A stretch of DNA of 64,000 nt from a bacterium (GCA_016124445.1 WGNR01000003.1:1-64000); one strand, 5' to 3'; positions 46,712 through 55,373 are shown, counted from the stretch's first letter. Translations and numbers: made by a program. The notes: a model not told the origin generated them from the letters alone.

Positions 46712-47245
46712 ATGCCACAGCCCCCTCACATCATTGACGTCAAGCGAAAGACGGGGGAACAGGTCTACGGCTATCTATTGTCTCGAAACTCAAAATTGGT
46801 CGTCGTGCGAGAGTTCGATGGGTTTTTACCGGCCGGTTTTGTTGCCATGCCAACGTCGACTGTCGTCGATCTTCTCATCAACGAACCATGGACCCGAATG
46901 ATTGCAGCCGAAGGTCACGCCAACTTTGCCCAAGCTGCTCCATGGTTCCGTACCGATAGCATGCGATCGGCACTCGAATCAATTCATGAAACGAACGTTA
47001 ACATCAAGATTGAGTGCAAGAACTGTCCTGACGCCGAGGAATTCGGCCTCCATATCGGTCGGATCGTTGCGATGGGTGATTCGTCTCTCGAATTTGTTTT
47101 CTTTGATTCTGTAGGGCGTTGGTTTGATAACTCGTACGCAATCCCCTACGCCTCCATCACGCAAGTAGTTGTGGACGATCCGTATGTCACAACGTTTTCC
47201 CGTTACGTCGGACCGTGTCCGGTCGAAACTGAGAAGAGCGGGTAA
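46712..47245 (+). CDS. Hypothetical protein, 177 residues
   Basis: I do not recognise this protein. It is soluble, with beta-rich character (TGEQVYGYLLSRNSKLVVVREFDGFLPAGFV) and a conserved-looking second part (IGRIVAMGDSSLEFVFFDSVGRW) that could be a short LSm-like or SH3-like domain. No signal peptide. It begins a region that by eye is more AT-rich than the neighbours and includes the EACC1-like/zincin cassette. The ATG at 46712 is the best start, although an upstream frame exists. Confidence 0.6.
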   Translation: MPQPPHIIDVKRKTGEQVYGYLLSRNSKLVVVREFDGFLPAGFVAMPTSTVVDLLINEPWTRMIAAEGHANFAQAAPWFRTDSMRSALESIHETNVNIKIECKNCPDAEEFGLHIGRIVAMGDSSLEFVFFDSVGRWFDNSYAIPYASITQVVVDDPYVTTFSRYVGPCPVETEKSG

Positions 47246-48046
47246 CCATAAGATGCACCGGAGTCGCGGTGGAAGCGTATCTATTACCTCGAAAGTCGAA
47301 AGCAACTGCCGCGACTGCGGTGATGTCCATCGTTATACGCCCAGACCATAAAGCCCGTTGACATCATGAACGGACTCATCGGTGTTGGACGAATCAAAGG
47401 GAACAGGGGGCTATTTTGGGTTAAGCTCCCCTTGTGCGGTGAAGCCTCGAGGGGGCGATGGATGCACGGGATCAGTCCGTGACTTAGGACCGAAATGGAA
47501 AGATCCTTAAAAGCTACCCCTTTATCTGTCTCGGAGAAGTAGGAAAATTGCGTGCATCTACAAATGTTCTCGGATATTATCGGACTTCGCTTAAAAGCCA
47601 ACCCACTGCAATTGTTTCTCCTAGTTGCGTGACTTATGGCTCTTGACCAAGCAGACCATCTCCAATTGCGTCGATGTAGTATTGTTCGTCGTATGTAACT
47701 GTTACGAGCGGGGAAGTGGCGGGCCGTTGGTTCGTTAGAAAATGCCAAACTGCGGAATTGAGCGTTGCGGAAGATGAACTGCATCGCATTCGGTCAGGGA
47801 TGACGTCGAGAGAGAATTGTCGACAGATGAATGAGTTTGCTCCAACAACTCAATGCGAAAGAAGAATCGTGAACCACGGCAGTTGAACATCATTTCACGA
47901 TTTGAATTGAGTTGATATAGCATCCGGTGAGAAAGAGAAACCAGGAAGTCGTTCAAATTTGTGAGATAGTGGCAGTGCTTGGGCGATGTTGGCATCGGCG
48001 TGGGCCTTTGGGCGTTGTTGTTTCTACAGAGAATTAAGGACTGGAT
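47246..48046. other. 801-bp gene-free, AT-richer stretch
   Basis: No frame here has convincing codon use. Two minus-strand frames (to 166 codons) have unusual, Arg/Ser/His-rich composition and no start signal, so I reject them. There is no clear transposon end or tRNA. It may be decayed DNA from an insertion that brought the next two genes. Confidence 0.45.
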
Positions 48047-48409
48047 ATGTTTGACCAGAATTCTATTGTTCTTCGTGTTCCCGCCGATCTGGCTCCCTCC
48101 TTTAAGTCCCATTGGAAAGATCTTAGGTCGGCGGAAGGTTTGGCTCCGGACTATGACCTAAACGAAGGCATCGAAGTCGAACCTTTTGACGCTGCTGCAC
48201 TCATAGAATGGATCGTTCCATTGGGGCCAATTATCGTACCGGTCATTGCCGCAGCCCTGGGCTACGTTGTAGCGACTCGTGGAGAAATAATAGTCAAAAA
48301 AAAGGACGGTACGGAAGTTCGGATTAAGAATATGACGCCCTCGCAGGCCCGAGAGATGCTGGAAACGATTGAAAGTACTTCAAAGTCTGAACGCGATACA
48401 GGGGAATGA
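48047..48409 (+). CDS. EACC1-like effector-associated membrane protein
   Basis: A 120-residue protein. The N-terminus is soluble (FDQNSIVLRVPADLAPSF), the middle has a hydrophobic helix (WIVPLGPIIVPVIAAALGYV), and after a short basic turn comes VATRGEIIVKKKDGTEVRI and a helical tail (PSQAREMLETIES). This order, with a single helix followed by KxxDGTxVxI, resembles the EACC1 (effector-associated constant component) family that Aravind and colleagues describe in bacterial conflict systems. It is coupled to the zincin gene 3 bp downstream. The assignment is by pattern only and would need HMM confirmation. TAAGGACTGGAT precedes the ATG. Confidence 0.6.
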   Translation: MFDQNSIVLRVPADLAPSFKSHWKDLRSAEGLAPDYDLNEGIEVEPFDAAALIEWIVPLGPIIVPVIAAALGYVVATRGEIIVKKKDGTEVRIKNMTPSQAREMLETIESTSKSERDTGE

Positions 48410-48412
48410 AAC

Positions 48413-49897
48413 ATGATCCCTCGTCCCGATTGGCGAGAATTCAAGCGACATATTCATCGAGACCAGGCGTTTACGGTGAGCGCTGACGATCGTGCTACCG
48501 TCAAGAAGGCACTTGGAGTTGTCGCTCCGAAAAGCTTCCGCGATAAGGAGAACCTCTGCGTATTGCCTATTAGTACGATGCAGGCTACGAGTGTTGTGCT
48601 AAGGCGTCCCACTGCAATTCTTGCACTTATAGATACTGAGCAAGCGAACGCCTTGGAATTTCTATTGGCCAGGTGGTGGTGGAGCGAACGCCCTATTTTT
48701 CACTACATAGAATTCATGATTCGCGCCGCTGAGCGTCTCTATGTTGACGGAGATATCGTCTTGGCCTTGCAGTTGGCGAGGGTAATGAATGAACGACTCG
48801 CCGAGTACGTCGAATATCACCAAGAGACCTTCATCCCCCGACCGCAGTATTTTGACGAATTACTGATCGAATTACTGAAAGCTAAGCTGCCGCTCAGCTT
48901 TGTTACTGGCCATGAGTGTGGTCATATACTAGGTCGATCTTCATCGTGCCCCTTTAGTCCCATTTTAGATTGGACTAAGGCGACGTATCGTGCTGACAGT
49001 GAGGGGTTTCTCCTACCTGAAGTCGTTCACCGTTTTGGCCATGATGGAAAAAAGGAGGGGGATTCGGTACTAGGAATTAGGTTTGCCCAATTGATGCTAG
49101 ATCGAGAGTTAAGGCAGATTGGGGAGTGCCAAGCCGATATCATCGGGGCAATCGCAGCGACCGAAATAGCGATCGAAAGAGGTGTGACTGCACGTGATCT
49201 GTTCGTGTTTCTTTTCCAGGCAATGCAAAGTTTGGAAATGATCAGTGTTCTTCATGAATTACTTTCGACAACTCCGAGGGGCAAGAAGGCATGTGCCATA
49301 TCCATGCGTCCAACCAATCTGGTCGCACGCCTCTCACTTTTTATGCGTTTTCTCTTAAACGCTCACGTCGGGAAGGTGCCTTTACTGACTCACCACATCG
49401 AATTCTGGGCATCTTTGCCCAGTGAATTGGTGAACAAGATTAGAGATGACGAAACCAGCGGAATCTGTGAAATGCTGGCTCACCGAATCTCTATCTTTGC
49501 CAGGGGCGGAATTATAATGGGACTTTCCGGTGAATTGCCTCCCCGGCCGAACCTAGATCTTGTTGAAGAGAATTGGGGGCCATTAGCTGGTCAAGGATAC
49601 TTTCTATCTGCTCACGGCAACCTGCCAGCGAAGTTTTGTCGGATTGAGGAAAACCACGAGTGGAGCGCCGATGAGGCATCAAATGATCCGGTAGCGATAG
49701 GTTTTGCCTCGGCCGTCCGCGACATTACCGTCTTATCGTCTTCTGAATCGAGGTTTCCGACCGTCTTCAGCCGAAATGATATTCTGCGCGATGGCAAGGA
49801 CTCAGATTTTGTTGAAGTATTGCGAAGCGCGCGGTCACAGGTCGTATCTAGGGAACTCAACCCAAATTGGCTTAATGGATTTGATTTGATTCTTTGA
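48413..49897 (+). CDS. Putative zincin-type metalloprotease partner of the EACC1-like protein
   Basis: A 494-residue soluble protein. HECGH (H167, E168, H171) within SFVTGHECGHILG and a downstream ExxAD (E238...D242, IGECQADIIGA) match the zinc ligands of HExxH gluzincins, where the third ligand is in the second motif. There is no signal peptide, so it acts in the cytoplasm. The C-terminal 200 residues look like a separate domain. ATG at 48413, 3 bp after the EACC1-like stop, with GGGGAATG as ribosome-binding site, shows an operon. No named family is recognised. An effector protease in a defence or toxin system is an inference. Confidence 0.6.
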   Translation: MIPRPDWREFKRHIHRDQAFTVSADDRATVKKALGVVAPKSFRDKENLCVLPISTMQATSVVLRRPTAILALIDTEQANALEFLLARWWWSERPIFHYIEFMIRAAERLYVDGDIVLALQLARVMNERLAEYVEYHQETFIPRPQYFDELLIELLKAKLPLSFVTGHECGHILGRSSSCPFSPILDWTKATYRADSEGFLLPEVVHRFGHDGKKEGDSVLGIRFAQLMLDRELRQIGECQADIIGAIAATEIAIERGVTARDLFVFLFQAMQSLEMISVLHELLSTTPRGKKACAISMRPTNLVARLSLFMRFLLNAHVGKVPLLTHHIEFWASLPSELVNKIRDDETSGICEMLAHRISIFARGGIIMGLSGELPPRPNLDLVEENWGPLAGQGYFLSAHGNLPAKFCRIEENHEWSADEASNDPVAIGFASAVRDITVLSSSESRFPTVFSRNDILRDGKDSDFVEVLRSARSQVVSRELNPNWLNGFDLIL

Positions 49898-50125
49898 TCA
49901 ATGCATATGCAGAAAAGAATACGATCAAAGGTTGTTTTGGTATTGGGGCGCTACACATGGATTGGCCATTTCAAGATTCACCAAATGTTGTCGCTTTCAT
50001 AAGTGTCTTGTAGAGTGTGAGCAGCGCGGCGAATCGCACCAATTGTGGCAGGCTAACCGGGACAAGAAGTTGCAATCAGCTCGGCTTCGGCCTCGCTAGT
50101 CACACCCCCAGCCTCTTCAAGAAAC
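49898..50125. other. No gene seen between zincin and terminator
   Basis: A 228-bp stretch after the zincin gene with no convincing frame. It joins the AT-richer insert to normal chromosome, and the terminator at 50126-50161 belongs to the YTV gene on the other strand. Confidence 0.4.
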
Positions 50126-50161
50126 AAAAAAAAGCGACTCGAGATCGAAATCTCGAGTCGC
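50126..50161 (-). terminator. YTV gene terminator
   Basis: GCGACTCGAGAT pairs perfectly with ATCTCGAGTCGC (12 bp) around a CGAA loop, and eight T follow on the minus strand. It is an exemplary intrinsic terminator 65 bp beyond the YTV stop. Confidence 0.9.
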
Positions 50162-50226
50162 CTCAAACTACCAGGCCAGTACCTTAGACTCTTACGCGAA
50201 GAGTCGAAGGAGCCAGATTTGCAACA

Positions 50227-51789
50227 TTAGGCACCGCAACCACAGTCGCTGGCCGGAGCCGCCGAACCGCAGCACGAGTCGCAGCAAGGGGCCGGGCAGC
50301 AAACCGTGACCGGAACCGTCTTGCAGACAACCTTAGGGACGCAACGGGTGACCGTGTAAGCGACCTTCTTCGGCACACACTTGGCGACCTTGATGGTCTT
50401 GGTGGTGTGAACAGGCTTCTTCACGCAGTAAGGAACCTTCTTGGTGCAGGTCTCTTTGACCATGTGGCACACTTTGTAAGGAACTTCCTTCGTGTGGCAT
50501 TCCTTGACCATGTGGCACACTTTGTAAGTGCAGGTCTTGGTACGCTTTTCAGGAACCATGTGGCACACCTTGTAGGTGCAAGTCTTGTGGATGGTTTCAG
50601 GAACCATCTTGCAGACTTTGTAGGTGCAAGTCTTGGTGTGGTTTTCCTTGACCATGTGGCAAACCTTGTAGGTGCAGGTCTTGGTTCGCTTTTCAGGAAC
50701 CATGTGGCAAACCTTGTAGGTGCAGGTCTTGGTGCGTTGCTCAGGAACCATCTTGCAAACCTTGTAGGTGCAGGTCTTGACGCGTTGTTCCTTCTCCATG
50801 TGGCACACTTTGTAAGGAACTTCTTTCGAGATGGTTTCGTGTTCGTAGCGAACGCATTCCACTTGCTTTTCAGTGACTTCCGGAACCCAAACCTTCTTGC
50901 AGCAGGTCTTGGGTGGGCACTGAACTTCAACAACCTTGGATTCACCAGGGCAGTAGACGCACTTGCACTTGCAAGGATCCCAAGTCCAGCAACCAGGTTC
51001 TTGGATGCACTTCTTCACAACTGGGCCAGGAATCGTTTCGGTTTTGGTTTCCCAGTGACCGCCACAGACTTTGACCGTCTTGGTGTAGTGAACTGGCTTG
51101 CAGACCGTTTCGCAAACGGTTTTCGTCTTGGTTTCCCAGACTGGCTTGCAAACCGTGTAGCAAATGTCCTTAGTCTTGGTTTCCCAGACTGGCTTGCAGA
51201 CCGTGTAGCAGGTTTCCTTGGTCTTGGTTTCCCAGACTGGCTTGCACACGGTGTAGCAGATGTCCTTGGTCTTGGTTTCCCAGACTGGCTTGCACGTCGT
51301 GTAGCAAATGTCCTTAGTCTTGGTTTCCCAGACTGGCTTGCACGTCGTGTAGCAAATGTCCTTAGTCTTGGTTTCCCAGACTGGCTTGCACACGGTATAG
51401 CAGATTTCCTTGGTCTTGGTTTCCCAGACAGGCTTGCAAACGGTGTAGTTCACCGTGCGAGTCTTGGTCTCCCAGACAGGCTTGCAGACCGTGTAGCTGC
51501 AATCCTTGTAGCACGTTTCGTTGACATACGAAACGCAATCGATTGTCTTGTCTTCATAGACCGTTTCGTAGCACGTCTTGTAGCAGGTTTGTTCCTGCTT
51601 TTCGTAGACGACTTCTTTACAGGTCTTGTTGACAGTGTAGCAGTGCTGCTTGCAGCACTCGTAAGTTGCCGGCTCACAACAGCCAGCATTTCGGAAGCTG
51701 AACAATCCGCCATAAGCGGCTTCAGCCGAGTTCGCCGAAAAAGCAGCCAACATGACTGCTAAGATCGGCAATCCCAATACAGCTCGCAT
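50227..51789 (-). CDS. Exported YTV-repeat cysteine-rich protein (planctomycete)
   Basis: A 520-residue secreted protein (signal MRAVLGLPILAVMLAAFSANSAEA) made almost entirely of Cys-rich repeats. Block 1 (residues 99-242) has nine 16-residue units YTVCKPVWETKTKDIC. Block 2 (326-453) has eight 16-residue units YKVCHMVPEKRTKTCT. This matches the planctomycete YTV repeat family, whose members are cell-surface proteins; disulfides are likely. A non-repeat Cys-rich segment separates the blocks (CWTWDPCKCKCVYCPG). The ATG at 51789 follows GGAGAAGGAAA. It is transcribed alone, with a strong terminator. I infer a cell-wall or envelope structural role. Confidence 0.93.
   Translation of the reverse strand: MRAVLGLPILAVMLAAFSANSAEAAYGGLFSFRNAGCCEPATYECCKQHCYTVNKTCKEVVYEKQEQTCYKTCYETVYEDKTIDCVSYVNETCYKDCSYTVCKPVWETKTRTVNYTVCKPVWETKTKEICYTVCKPVWETKTKDICYTTCKPVWETKTKDICYTTCKPVWETKTKDICYTVCKPVWETKTKETCYTVCKPVWETKTKDICYTVCKPVWETKTKTVCETVCKPVHYTKTVKVCGGHWETKTETIPGPVVKKCIQEPGCWTWDPCKCKCVYCPGESKVVEVQCPPKTCCKKVWVPEVTEKQVECVRYEHETISKEVPYKVCHMEKEQRVKTCTYKVCKMVPEQRTKTCTYKVCHMVPEKRTKTCTYKVCHMVKENHTKTCTYKVCKMVPETIHKTCTYKVCHMVPEKRTKTCTYKVCHMVKECHTKEVPYKVCHMVKETCTKKVPYCVKKPVHTTKTIKVAKCVPKKVAYTVTRCVPKVVCKTVPVTVCCPAPCCDSCCGSAAPASDCGCGA
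50431..50814 (-). repeat. Eight 48-bp coding repeats, block 2 of the YTV protein
   Basis: DNA encoding residues 326-453, eight units of 16 codons (YKVCHMV type). The units are similar at the base level, so the block may vary between strains by slippage or recombination. Confidence 0.85.
51064..51495 (-). repeat. Nine 48-bp coding repeats, block 1 of the YTV protein
   Basis: DNA encoding residues 99-242, nine units of 16 codons (CKPVWETKT type); several units are nearly identical in sequence, for example two copies of YTTCKPVWETKTKDIC. This is recent local amplification. Confidence 0.88.
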
Positions 51790-52460
51790 TTTCCTTCTCC
51801 TTCGTTGACAAAACGCCGTACGACTAAGGGCCTGGCCTGGTTTGGGCAAATCCTTGCCGTGTCCTGTGCCCTCGAACATTGAATCGTGCAATATCTCCTG
51901 CTATCGCCCGCTTATCTAAAGCACCTACTCATGGCCTTCTTTACGTTCATTATGAACTACCCATACAGCCCATTCAGCACCTAGATGTCCTTCTCTATCG
52001 TCAATTTGGGATGGCTGCTTGAGAAAGAACGAATAGGTACTATTCAAAAGATGGGTCGCACGCACCAATTGCGCAGAGTGCAATTGTCTCGATGAATACA
52101 ACGAATGCGACCATCATTCCCAGTTGGTTCGCTCGTACTGATTTCGCCGTACATCATGATGACGCTGGTTTTACTGGGAATTCATACCAGGCCACCCAGT
52201 CTGGCCAACGTCCCTTCCCAGAATTGCGTAGAGACAAATAGCTGGCACAGCTAGCGAAAAGAAAGAATCAATCCAGGGAGCGGTATTTAGAGGAAATATC
52301 CTTGACCGCACGGCAACGTGACGTATCTACCTTGAGACGGAAATTCACTCGTTGCTTTCGAGCCGTTCGCTGTCCGCAAAAATGAATAAGAACCTTGCTG
52401 GCCAATATCAAGCGAAATGATACGCCCAGGCCAGTTACGTCTGACTCGGAGTCAAAACAC
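51790..52460. other. 671-bp gene-free region between YTV and pseudopilin genes
   Basis: No frame in this stretch has good codon use. It probably holds promoters for the divergent YTV and pseudopilin genes. No repeat or RNA structure stands out. Confidence 0.45.
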
Positions 52461-52892
52461 ATGTCGAAAACGAATAAAGCTGGTTTCACGCTGATTGAAG
52501 TCCTGATCGTCGTGGTGATCCTGGCTGTCCTGGCGGCAACCGTCATCCCGCAATTCACCGATTCAACTACCGACGCCAAGAAGAGCAGCGTGCTGTTCAA
52601 TCTGCACACGCTTCGTTCGCAGATTCAGCTGTACCGAGCTCATCACGACGGCAAAGTTCCCGGCGCGACGCTGAGCGAACTGACTATCGCTACTAAAGCC
52701 GACGGGACGGCTGGCGGATCGTTCGGTCCTTACCTGTCGAAACTGCCGGTCAACAATTTCACCAACAGCAGCGCCGTCAAAGCCCTGACCGCCACCGCGA
52801 CCGCAACGGACGTCGATGACACCAACGGCTGGCTTTACAACAAGAGCACCGGTGAGGTTTGGATCAATCATTCCGACCTCTATACCCAATAA
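52461..52892 (+). CDS. Type II secretion-like pseudopilin (GspG-like)
   Basis: A 143-residue protein with the prepilin signature AGFTLIEVLIVVVILAVLA; cleavage after G8 leaves F9, and E13 is the conserved Glu at position 5 of the mature form. The C-terminal part is like GspG or DUF1559-related planctomycete pseudopilins. It assembles into short pseudopili in type II secretion. An upstream frame extension starting 66 bp earlier exists, but the ATG here begins the usual KTNKAGFTLIE leader. No other secretion gene is next to it. Confidence 0.88.
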   Translation: MSKTNKAGFTLIEVLIVVVILAVLAATVIPQFTDSTTDAKKSSVLFNLHTLRSQIQLYRAHHDGKVPGATLSELTIATKADGTAGGSFGPYLSKLPVNNFTNSSAVKALTATATATDVDDTNGWLYNKSTGEVWINHSDLYTQ

Positions 52893-52925
52893 CGACGGAT
52901 TGACTCCGAATTAATCCAAGTGCTA

Positions 52926-52955
52926 AGAGCCTGGTCGCTGCGGCGATCAGGCTTT
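52926..52955 (+). terminator. Pseudopilin terminator
   Basis: AGCCTG-TCGC pairs with GCGA-CAGGCT (one bulge mismatch on each arm) around TGCG, followed by TTTTCG. It lies 34 bp past the stop. Confidence 0.75.
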
Positions 52956-53158
52956 TCGTGTTTCTTGATGCCAACGGCCTAGCCTTACCACCCTTGTTGG
53001 GCAGTCCGCTTGGAGGTTAGAGTTGAATGACTTCGGCCTTTGTCCCTTTAATAGTTCCTCGTATGAGGGACCCGGTAAAAAGCGGACCTTGGGTCTGGTA
53101 ATTCACAAACTCAACGCACCTGGAAGCGCCGTTGGGCGACAACGCGACTACGCACGTC

Positions 53159-53824
53159 ATGGCGAAGAGCAAAGAAAACAAAAAGGGGGCTTCGGACCAA
53201 CGCGTCTCGAAAGCCGTTGTCAGCCGATTGAGCCTGTACTTGCGGGAACTGTCTCGGCTGGAACGTGCCGGAATCGAAACGACCAGCAGCACCAAATTGG
53301 GTGAGATGCTCGGCTTTTCAGATGCCCAGGTCCGTAAGGACCTGGCAAATTTCGGCCAATTTGGCTATCCGGGCGTCGGTTACCGCTGTTCGGAACTAAC
53401 GTCCACGATTCGCCAGATCATGGGTACCGACCAACGCTGGCCGGTGGCTCTGGTCGGCGTCGGTAATCTTGGTCGAGCACTTTTAGGCTACCGCGGGTTC
53501 GCCAACCAAGGCTTCAACACCGTGGCGGCGTTCGATCTCGATCCGAAGATCGTCGGAACGGAGATCGACGGCATCCCCGTTTTTAGCCTGGAAAGGGTCG
53601 ACAAGATCGTCGAAGAAAAGTCGATTCAGTTAGCAATTCTTGCCGTTCCCGCTAACGCAGCCCAAGAGGTTGCCCAGCGATTGGTTGCGGCCGGAATTCG
53701 GGGGATTTTGAACTTTGCCGCGGTTACGTTGCGTTTGCCTGACGAAATCACGGTGGTTGGGGTCGACCTGGCAATTGAGATGGAACAGTTATCATTTGCC
53801 ATGACTTCGCGGATGTCACAATGA
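53159..53824 (+). CDS. rex: Redox-sensing transcriptional repressor Rex
   Basis: A 221-residue protein. N-terminal winged HTH with SSTKLGEMLGFSDAQVRKDLANFG and a Rossmann domain with LVGVGNLGRALLGY and the conserved YPGVGY between them. Rex senses NADH/NAD+ and represses fermentation and respiration genes. The ATG at 53159 gives a normal length; a TTG 27 bp upstream is possible. It lies just upstream of tRNA-Gln and a Crp/Fnr-type regulator. Confidence 0.95.
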   Translation: MAKSKENKKGASDQRVSKAVVSRLSLYLRELSRLERAGIETTSSTKLGEMLGFSDAQVRKDLANFGQFGYPGVGYRCSELTSTIRQIMGTDQRWPVALVGVGNLGRALLGYRGFANQGFNTVAAFDLDPKIVGTEIDGIPVFSLERVDKIVEEKSIQLAILAVPANAAQEVAQRLVAAGIRGILNFAAVTLRLPDEITVVGVDLAIEMEQLSFAMTSRMSQ

Positions 53825-53858
53825 GAAGTGCGAACCTTACAATTGACCGAGGGTCCTC

Positions 53859-53888
53859 TTGTCGGACGCGGCTGGTTTCCGCTACGAT
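53859..53888 (+). promoter_or_regulatory. Probable promoter of tRNA-Gln
   Basis: TTGTCG and TACGAT are separated by 18 bp, ending 22 bp before the tRNA. A further TTGACC lies just upstream at 53843-53848. The fit to sigma-70-type hexamers is moderate. Confidence 0.45.
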
Positions 53889-53910
53889 GTACTGTCCCTG
53901 AAACGGGAAT

Positions 53911-53981
53911 TACCCCCTAGTGTAATGGTAGCACTACAGTTTTTGGCACTGTCAGTCGAGGTTCAAATCCTCGGGGGGTAG
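53911..53981 (+). tRNA. tRNA-Gln (anticodon TTG)
   Basis: Acceptor TACCCCC pairs with GGGGGTA, D-arm GTGTAATGGTAGCAC, anticodon stem ACAGT/ACTGT around TTTTGGC, giving TTG. T-arm CGAGG-TTCAAAT-CCTCG. Discriminator G, no encoded CCA. It is followed by its own terminator. Confidence 0.95.
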
Positions 53982-53984
53982 CTC

Positions 53985-54016
53985 AGCACACCAAGCCATT
54001 TCGGTGTGCTTTTTTT
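53985..54016 (+). terminator. tRNA-Gln terminator
   Basis: AGCACACC pairs with GGTGTGCT around a 10-nt loop, followed by seven or more T. It is an ideal intrinsic terminator right after the tRNA. Confidence 0.88.
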
Positions 54017-54215
54017 ATGCGCCGGTGCGGACCTATCTCTTGGTGTCTTCATTGCTTGGTGCACTTCAACATCCCTTCCGCGGATGTTTTTGCGAAGGAA
54101 TTCCTTCAAATCTGTAACATCCAATACATCTCCGGCATCGGACCCTTCAAGGTTCGGAACTTTGCCAACTGTCCCGCATGGCGGGCTAAACGGTACGCCC
54201 CAAAGAGGAAATCTC

Positions 54216-54977
54216 ATGTCAGGACAGATCTGGTACCTGAAAGCGTGTCGATTGTTTGAAACGTGCACTTCGGACCAGATTCAAAGCCTGGAGTCTACCA
54301 GCCGAGTCAGGAACGTCGGCAAAGGTACTCCGGTCTATTTGCCGGCGGATCAGGCCGATACCGTCCTGGTATTGGCCAGCGGTCGCGTCAAGATCTGCCA
54401 TCTGACTAGCGACGGAAAGCAATCGATCCTGGCATTCATCGAGCCCGGCGAGATCTTTGGTGAATTAGCCGTGCTGAATGTCGGCAGCCGTGATGAATAT
54501 GCCGAAGCAGTCGAAGATGCACGGATCATCGCTATTCCTGGTGAAGCGATGCGTCGGCTGATGGAGCAGCATGCCAACCTTTGCCTGGGCATCACCAAAA
54601 TCATCGGGTTCCGCCGCCGAAGGATCGAGCGGCGAGTGAAGAATCTGCTCTATCTCTCCAATCGCGAGCGGGTCAGCCACTTGCTGCTGGAACTGGCCGA
54701 ACAATACGGCAAAGAGACCCCTGCCGGGCTGGAACTAACGATCCGGCTTTCGCACCAGGATCTGGCCAGTATCGTCGGAAGTACCCGGGAAACGGTGACC
54801 GTGGTGCTGGGTGCCATGCAAACCGAGGGATTGCTTGAATTGGGCCGGCGCAAGATTATCTTGAAAGCTCCGGATCGTCTGGCACATCAAATGGGAGTGG
54901 AACCGATTCGTGTCGAATCGACAGACGGACCAAGCCAGCCCCGTTCGGCAACGTTGAGCCACTATTACGGCGGCTGA
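54216..54977 (+). CDS. Crp/Fnr-family transcriptional regulator
   Basis: A 253-residue protein. A cNMP-binding domain (about 15-125) with SGRVKICHLTSDGKQSIL and PGEIFGELAVL, a dimerisation helix, and a winged HTH with SHQDLASIVGSTRETVTVVL. No Fe-S cysteine cluster of Fnr is visible near the N-terminus. The ATG at 54216 follows AAGAGGAAATCTC; an upstream open frame of 70 codons is rejected as it crosses the tRNA terminator region and has no family resemblance. Confidence 0.92.
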   Translation: MSGQIWYLKACRLFETCTSDQIQSLESTSRVRNVGKGTPVYLPADQADTVLVLASGRVKICHLTSDGKQSILAFIEPGEIFGELAVLNVGSRDEYAEAVEDARIIAIPGEAMRRLMEQHANLCLGITKIIGFRRRRIERRVKNLLYLSNRERVSHLLLELAEQYGKETPAGLELTIRLSHQDLASIVGSTRETVTVVLGAMQTEGLLELGRRKIILKAPDRLAHQMGVEPIRVESTDGPSQPRSATLSHYYGG

Positions 54978-55031
54978 GCATTGCCTTTCGCCTGGCAATT
55001 GGCCAGCGAAATCAAGTTGGGAACTGACGCC

Positions 55032-55358
55032 ATGCCTGATCGCGAACCCTGGGACCCCTGCCCTGCCGGAGAGCTTTCCGGCCTCCAGGAGTCGCTGCAG
55101 GCCAGATCTAGGAGACTGCGATCGCGAAGACGATTCCTGTTGGGCGGTTCGGTTGCGGTCACCTTGGCAGGACTGGGCACCTACCTGCTGTCCTCGGGCA
55201 GCCAGGCGAACGCGGCACCGATCTCATGTATCAGGGCCAAACAGCTGATCCCCAGCTATATCGACGGAACGCTCAAGGATCGGCAAAATCTGCTATCACT
55301 CAAAGCCCATCTGGCCCACTGCCCGGTCTGTCGCGTCTATTACGAGAAGCTTCTTTAG
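55032..55358 (+). CDS. zf-HC2-like protein with Tat-like N-terminal signal
   Basis: A 108-residue protein with a twin-arginine-like SRRRFLLGGSV (about 31-41) in a hydrophobic segment. The C-terminal half carries C66, H93, C97 and C100 in CIRAKQLIPSYIDGTL...HLAHCPVC, the zf-HC2/anti-sigma zinc-finger pattern. In usual anti-sigma factors the finger is N-terminal and cytoplasmic; here it follows the hydrophobic segment, so the orientation would be opposite. It lies 54 bp after the Crp gene. Start chosen at 55032; a frame start 51 bp earlier exists. Confidence 0.65.
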   Translation: MPDREPWDPCPAGELSGLQESLQARSRRLRSRRRFLLGGSVAVTLAGLGTYLLSSGSQANAAPISCIRAKQLIPSYIDGTLKDRQNLLSLKAHLAHCPVCRVYYEKLL

Positions 55359-55373
55359 ACGGGGCTGGGGTCA

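Noticed and set aside
47284..48112. Two minus-strand frames (166 and 125 codons)
   Set aside because: Composition rich in Arg, Ser, His and Cys without domain pattern, no start signal; the second overlaps the EACC1-like gene.
48413..49897. Classic restriction or CBASS gene in the AT-rich region
   Set aside because: No nuclease, cyclase or methylase motif; the visible motif is a zincin HExxH.
50431..51495. 48-bp direct repeats looking like a CRISPR or satellite array
   Set aside because: They are in-frame codons of the YTV protein with no unique spacers.
50407..51762. Long plus-strand frame opposite the YTV gene
   Set aside because: It is the antisense of a repetitive gene; the minus strand has signal peptide, ribosome-binding site and terminator.
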